Source: Mariniphaga anaerophila (GTDB lineage Bacteria > Bacteroidota > Bacteroidia > Bacteroidales > Prolixibacteraceae). From it: a stretch of DNA of 64,000 bases. The DNA is taken from assembly GCF_900129025.1 (NCBI RefSeq), contig NZ_FQUM01000013.1:16903-80902 (forward strand), given 5' to 3'. Below, piece after piece: positions 62,054 to 64,000 of this stretch. Below the pieces are notes generated by a model. The model made no database searches. It worked only from the letters and a program-made list of their open reading frames with translations, and was not told where the DNA came from. How positions within the stretch are numbered: position 1 is the stretch's first letter; each line of letters starts with the position of its first letter. Both the position numbers and the translations under genes were made by a program.

Positions 62054-62301
62054 GTAGATATTATAAGATGAGAAAATGCGAGAGATGTGCTTCTAACTTG
62101 CTTTTATTTAGGGTGTTCCATGGGTAACCCTGAGGTAAAAGTAAAGCTATATCATTAGCCACATTGTAATAATTAAATGAGACAGTGAGGCATTCTTGAG
62201 GGAAGTTTCTAACCAAAAGAGTAAATAATCTGTAAAGCAACATAAAAAACTAACACAAGTGTCCGATTAATTTATAAGAGCTATAACTTGAAGGATTATC
62301 T

Positions 62302-62511
62302 ATGAACACAAAATCAGACAAATATTGTATTGCTTATGGTTGTCCTAAAAGTATCCGGGATAATGATTGTCCATTGTTATTATTTATAAGGCTTTCATTT
62401 AAAGAAAAATTGGATTGGATAGATAAACTGGACAAGGAGTCACAAGAATCCATTTTAAGGTACCATTCCTTTTGTACAAAAAGGGAAATAAGTAAACAAG
62501 ATAAAAAATAG
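62302..62511 (+). CDS. Small ORF at the left end of the IS4-type element
   Basis: This 69-residue frame (MNTKSDKYCIAYGCPKS..., with several Cys and Lys) lies between the element's left end and the transposase. The second element copy at the window end begins an equivalent frame at the same distance from its end (MIETTDLYCI), which supports it as a real, conserved part of the element. No function is recognised. Confidence 0.5.
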   Translation: MNTKSDKYCIAYGCPKSIRDNDCPLLLFIRLSFKEKLDWIDKLDKESQESILRYHSFCTKREISKQDKK

Positions 62512-62571
62512 GGGCTACTCCTGGAAGGTTTCTCCCCAGTTGTAGATTTGTTTTGCACACAAAATCACAAC

Positions 62572-63654
62572 ATGAGTAAAAATAAAGAAATAAAGTATGT
62601 CGGACAGCCGATTTTTAAACAGATAATAGATTTGGTAGAAAAAGTCAACATATCATCCATTATAAAGACACACGAAAGTGATCGTTACTATAAGGCATTT
62701 AAGTCTAAGCCCCATCTAATTACCATGTTGTTTGGGATATTAAGCCGGTGTGATTCGATGACGAAAACCTGTGAAGGGCTGCGTGCTATGGGAGGAAAGC
62801 TAAACCATCTTGGTTTGGAGAAGGCACCTGCAAGAAGCACAGCCAGCGACGCATTGAGAAACCGAGACAATCGTTTTTTTGATGATTTATATTTTGCCTT
62901 GATAGATAAGTATAAATCATTTTTGTCGGACAGCTGTACTTATGGGGTGACATTTAAAGAGGTACTTTTAATCGATTCAACCACAATCCGGCTATTTAGC
63001 GACATCCTCAAAGGGGTTGGGCGTAATCCCAAAGGAGATGGCAAAAAGAAAGGTGGGCAGAAAGTCCACATGCTTATCGATGCAGTGCAATCCGTGGGTC
63101 GGTTTGTCAAAATAACAGCAGCAAAAGTACACGACAAAAAGTTTCTAAAGAGTCTGGAATTTGTATCGCACAGTATGATAATGTTCGCCAAAGCCTACAA
63201 TTACTATCACCAATTTGCTTTATGGTCCACTCAGCAGGTATATTTTGTAACCCGTTTAAAAAAGAATATGGTATATGAATTTTTGACCAATAATTTTGAG
63301 ATTAGAGCAGAAGAAGTTGCCTTTCTTTATAAAAAACATTGGGGTATAGAATTACTTTTCAAGAAAATGAAACAGAACTTTCAGCTACATTATTTCTATG
63401 AAGAAAACGAAAATGCAATACGCTCGCAGGTTTGGTGTGCATTGATTGCCCAGCTATCGATAACAGTTATTCAAAAAATAGCAAAAACCAAGAAGGCATT
63501 TTCAGCAATAGCTACCTTCGTAAGGATACACCTGATAAGTATGCTCGATATGGTAGAAATGCTTAGAAGTACCAACCGGGCATATAAAGTTCATGTTGGT
63601 GGACCTCCCGGCCAACTGCAATTAAAATTAATAGAAACTGAGGGGGTGTTTTGA
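62572..63654 (+). CDS. IS4-family transposase (DUF4372 type), probably inactive
   Basis: This 360-residue transposase has the DUF4372-like N-terminus (VGQPIFKQIIDLVEKVNI, ARSTASDALRNRD) and the IS4 catalytic frame with Asp135 (LLIDSTTIRL) and Glu260 (WGIELLFKKMKQNFQLHYF). The second catalytic Asp, expected in an FDKAYN-type segment, is Ala206 here (MFAKAYNYYHQF). The stretch between VYFVTRLKKN and YEFLTNNFEI is much shorter than the ~45-residue insertion usual in relatives, consistent with an in-frame deletion. Both defects suggest a dead enzyme. The ATG at 62572 is preferred to a TTG eight codons upstream. Confidence 0.82.
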   Translation: MSKNKEIKYVGQPIFKQIIDLVEKVNISSIIKTHESDRYYKAFKSKPHLITMLFGILSRCDSMTKTCEGLRAMGGKLNHLGLEKAPARSTASDALRNRDNRFFDDLYFALIDKYKSFLSDSCTYGVTFKEVLLIDSTTIRLFSDILKGVGRNPKGDGKKKGGQKVHMLIDAVQSVGRFVKITAAKVHDKKFLKSLEFVSHSMIMFAKAYNYYHQFALWSTQQVYFVTRLKKNMVYEFLTNNFEIRAEEVAFLYKKHWGIELLFKKMKQNFQLHYFYEENENAIRSQVWCALIAQLSITVIQKIAKTKKAFSAIATFVRIHLISMLDMVEMLRSTNRAYKVHVGGPPGQLQLKLIETEGVF

Positions 63655-63926
63655 AAATGAAATAAAAGTACCCATTAAATTGGCTTTTGGGACAAATAAT
63701 AATAACAATAATCCGACTTTAGTTGATTAATCGTGAAAGAAATTATAGAATTCGCATGATTTGAGCTGTTGAATAACAAGGGCAACACGATAGTTTTTCA
63801 TAGAATGGTTTGGTAGGATAGGTCGTGTTTGTTATGTCTTGTATACAGAGTGACAGGCCGGCCTTTCTCTTCAATAATACTTATTCAATTATGGTGATAG
63901 GACAGTATTCAATATTATAATTCACT
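63655..63926. other. Sequence between the IS4-type transposase and the next element copy
   Basis: No gene is seen. It contains GGACA-type sequences near 63690 and 63907 that could belong to an element end. Confidence 0.35.
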
Positions 63927-64000
63927 AGTGTCCGATTAATTTATAAGAGCTATAATTTGAAGTATTATCTATGATCGAAACAACAGACCTATATTGTATT
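63927..64000 (+). mobile_element. Left end of a second, related IS4-type element, cut by the window
   Basis: These 74 bases align without gaps to 62258-62331: the first ~30 bases are identical, and the small ORF starts at the same offset (ATG at 63971). Differences are scattered in the rest, so it is a related copy and not a recent exact duplicate. The two copies are in the same orientation, 1669 bases apart. Confidence 0.75.

Larger units (their letters stand above)
62258..63654 (+). mobile_element. IS4-type insertion sequence, right end not resolved
   Basis: The left end is inferred from a segment starting AGTGTCCGATTAATTTATAA at 62258 that recurs at 63927. It carries a small ORF and a degenerate IS4-family transposase. 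Imperfect matches to the left end exist near 63692, 63718 and 63903, so the right end cannot be placed; the span given runs to the transposase stop. No target duplication was identified. Confidence 0.7.

Noticed and set aside
62061..62243. 60-residue minus-strand frame and a nearby hairpin (62101-62141)
   Set aside because: No protein similarity that I recognise and no T tract on either strand; not enough to call a gene or a terminator.

Overview
The window is about 64 kb of a Bacteroidota chromosome. The evidence is SusC/SusD pairs, a hybrid two-component regulator, type IX secretion C-terminal domains, the SusD-linked DUF3823 lipoprotein, low G+C and few Shine-Dalgarno sites. The gene set fits a plant-polysaccharide degrader of the Marinilabiliales/Prolixibacteraceae kind, but the genus cannot be fixed from this sequence. 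Every gene I accept, including all four transposon systems, lies on the + strand. I see no tRNA, rRNA or CRISPR array.

Region 1 (1-17.7 kb) is the downstream part of a polysaccharide utilisation locus (PUL). It holds the C-terminus of a SusD-like protein, a DUF3823/DNRLRE-like lipoprotein, a GH51 arabinofuranosidase, a LacZ-type GH2, a GH115 alpha-glucuronidase, a GH92 enzyme, a second unusual GH2, a GH71/99-like protein and a frameshifted InlB-repeat lipoprotein with a terminator. Together these suit side-chain removal from an arabinose-, galactose- and glucuronate-bearing hemicellulose or arabinogalactan.

Region 2 (17.9-23.1 kb) is a nested pair of IS66 elements. A complete inner element (18190-20771, target duplication GATAACCA) sits inside tnpA of an outer element (17922-23082, target duplication GTTTCATC).

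Region 3 (23.8-33.1 kb) holds a LamG-Ig-GH146-type beta-L-arabinofuranosidase, a GH97 of the retaining type and a 1341-residue hybrid two-component sensor/AraC regulator. An IS5-type element with a -1 frame break at an A8 run follows (33161-34402).

Region 4 (34.7-62.1 kb) is a second PUL with a complete SusC/SusD pair. It has three GH127 beta-L-arabinofuranosidases carrying three different sorting signals (T9SS-secreted, plain signal peptide, lipoprotein). Mixed with them are a zinc metallopeptidase fused to a hexapeptide beta-helix, a surface lipoprotein, a double metallophosphoesterase, a second HExxH protein, an S9 prolyl-type peptidase, a small HExxH protein and a Crp/Fnr regulator. Four of these proteins share a discoidin-like 'HVSPWE...GILEW' module and a T9SS tail. 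Beta-L-arabinofuranosidases next to several peptidases suggest a hydroxyproline-rich, arabinosylated plant glycoprotein (extensin or AGP type) as substrate; this is inference.

Region 5 (62.26 kb to the end) is a degenerate IS4-type element and the start of a second related copy cut by the window edge.
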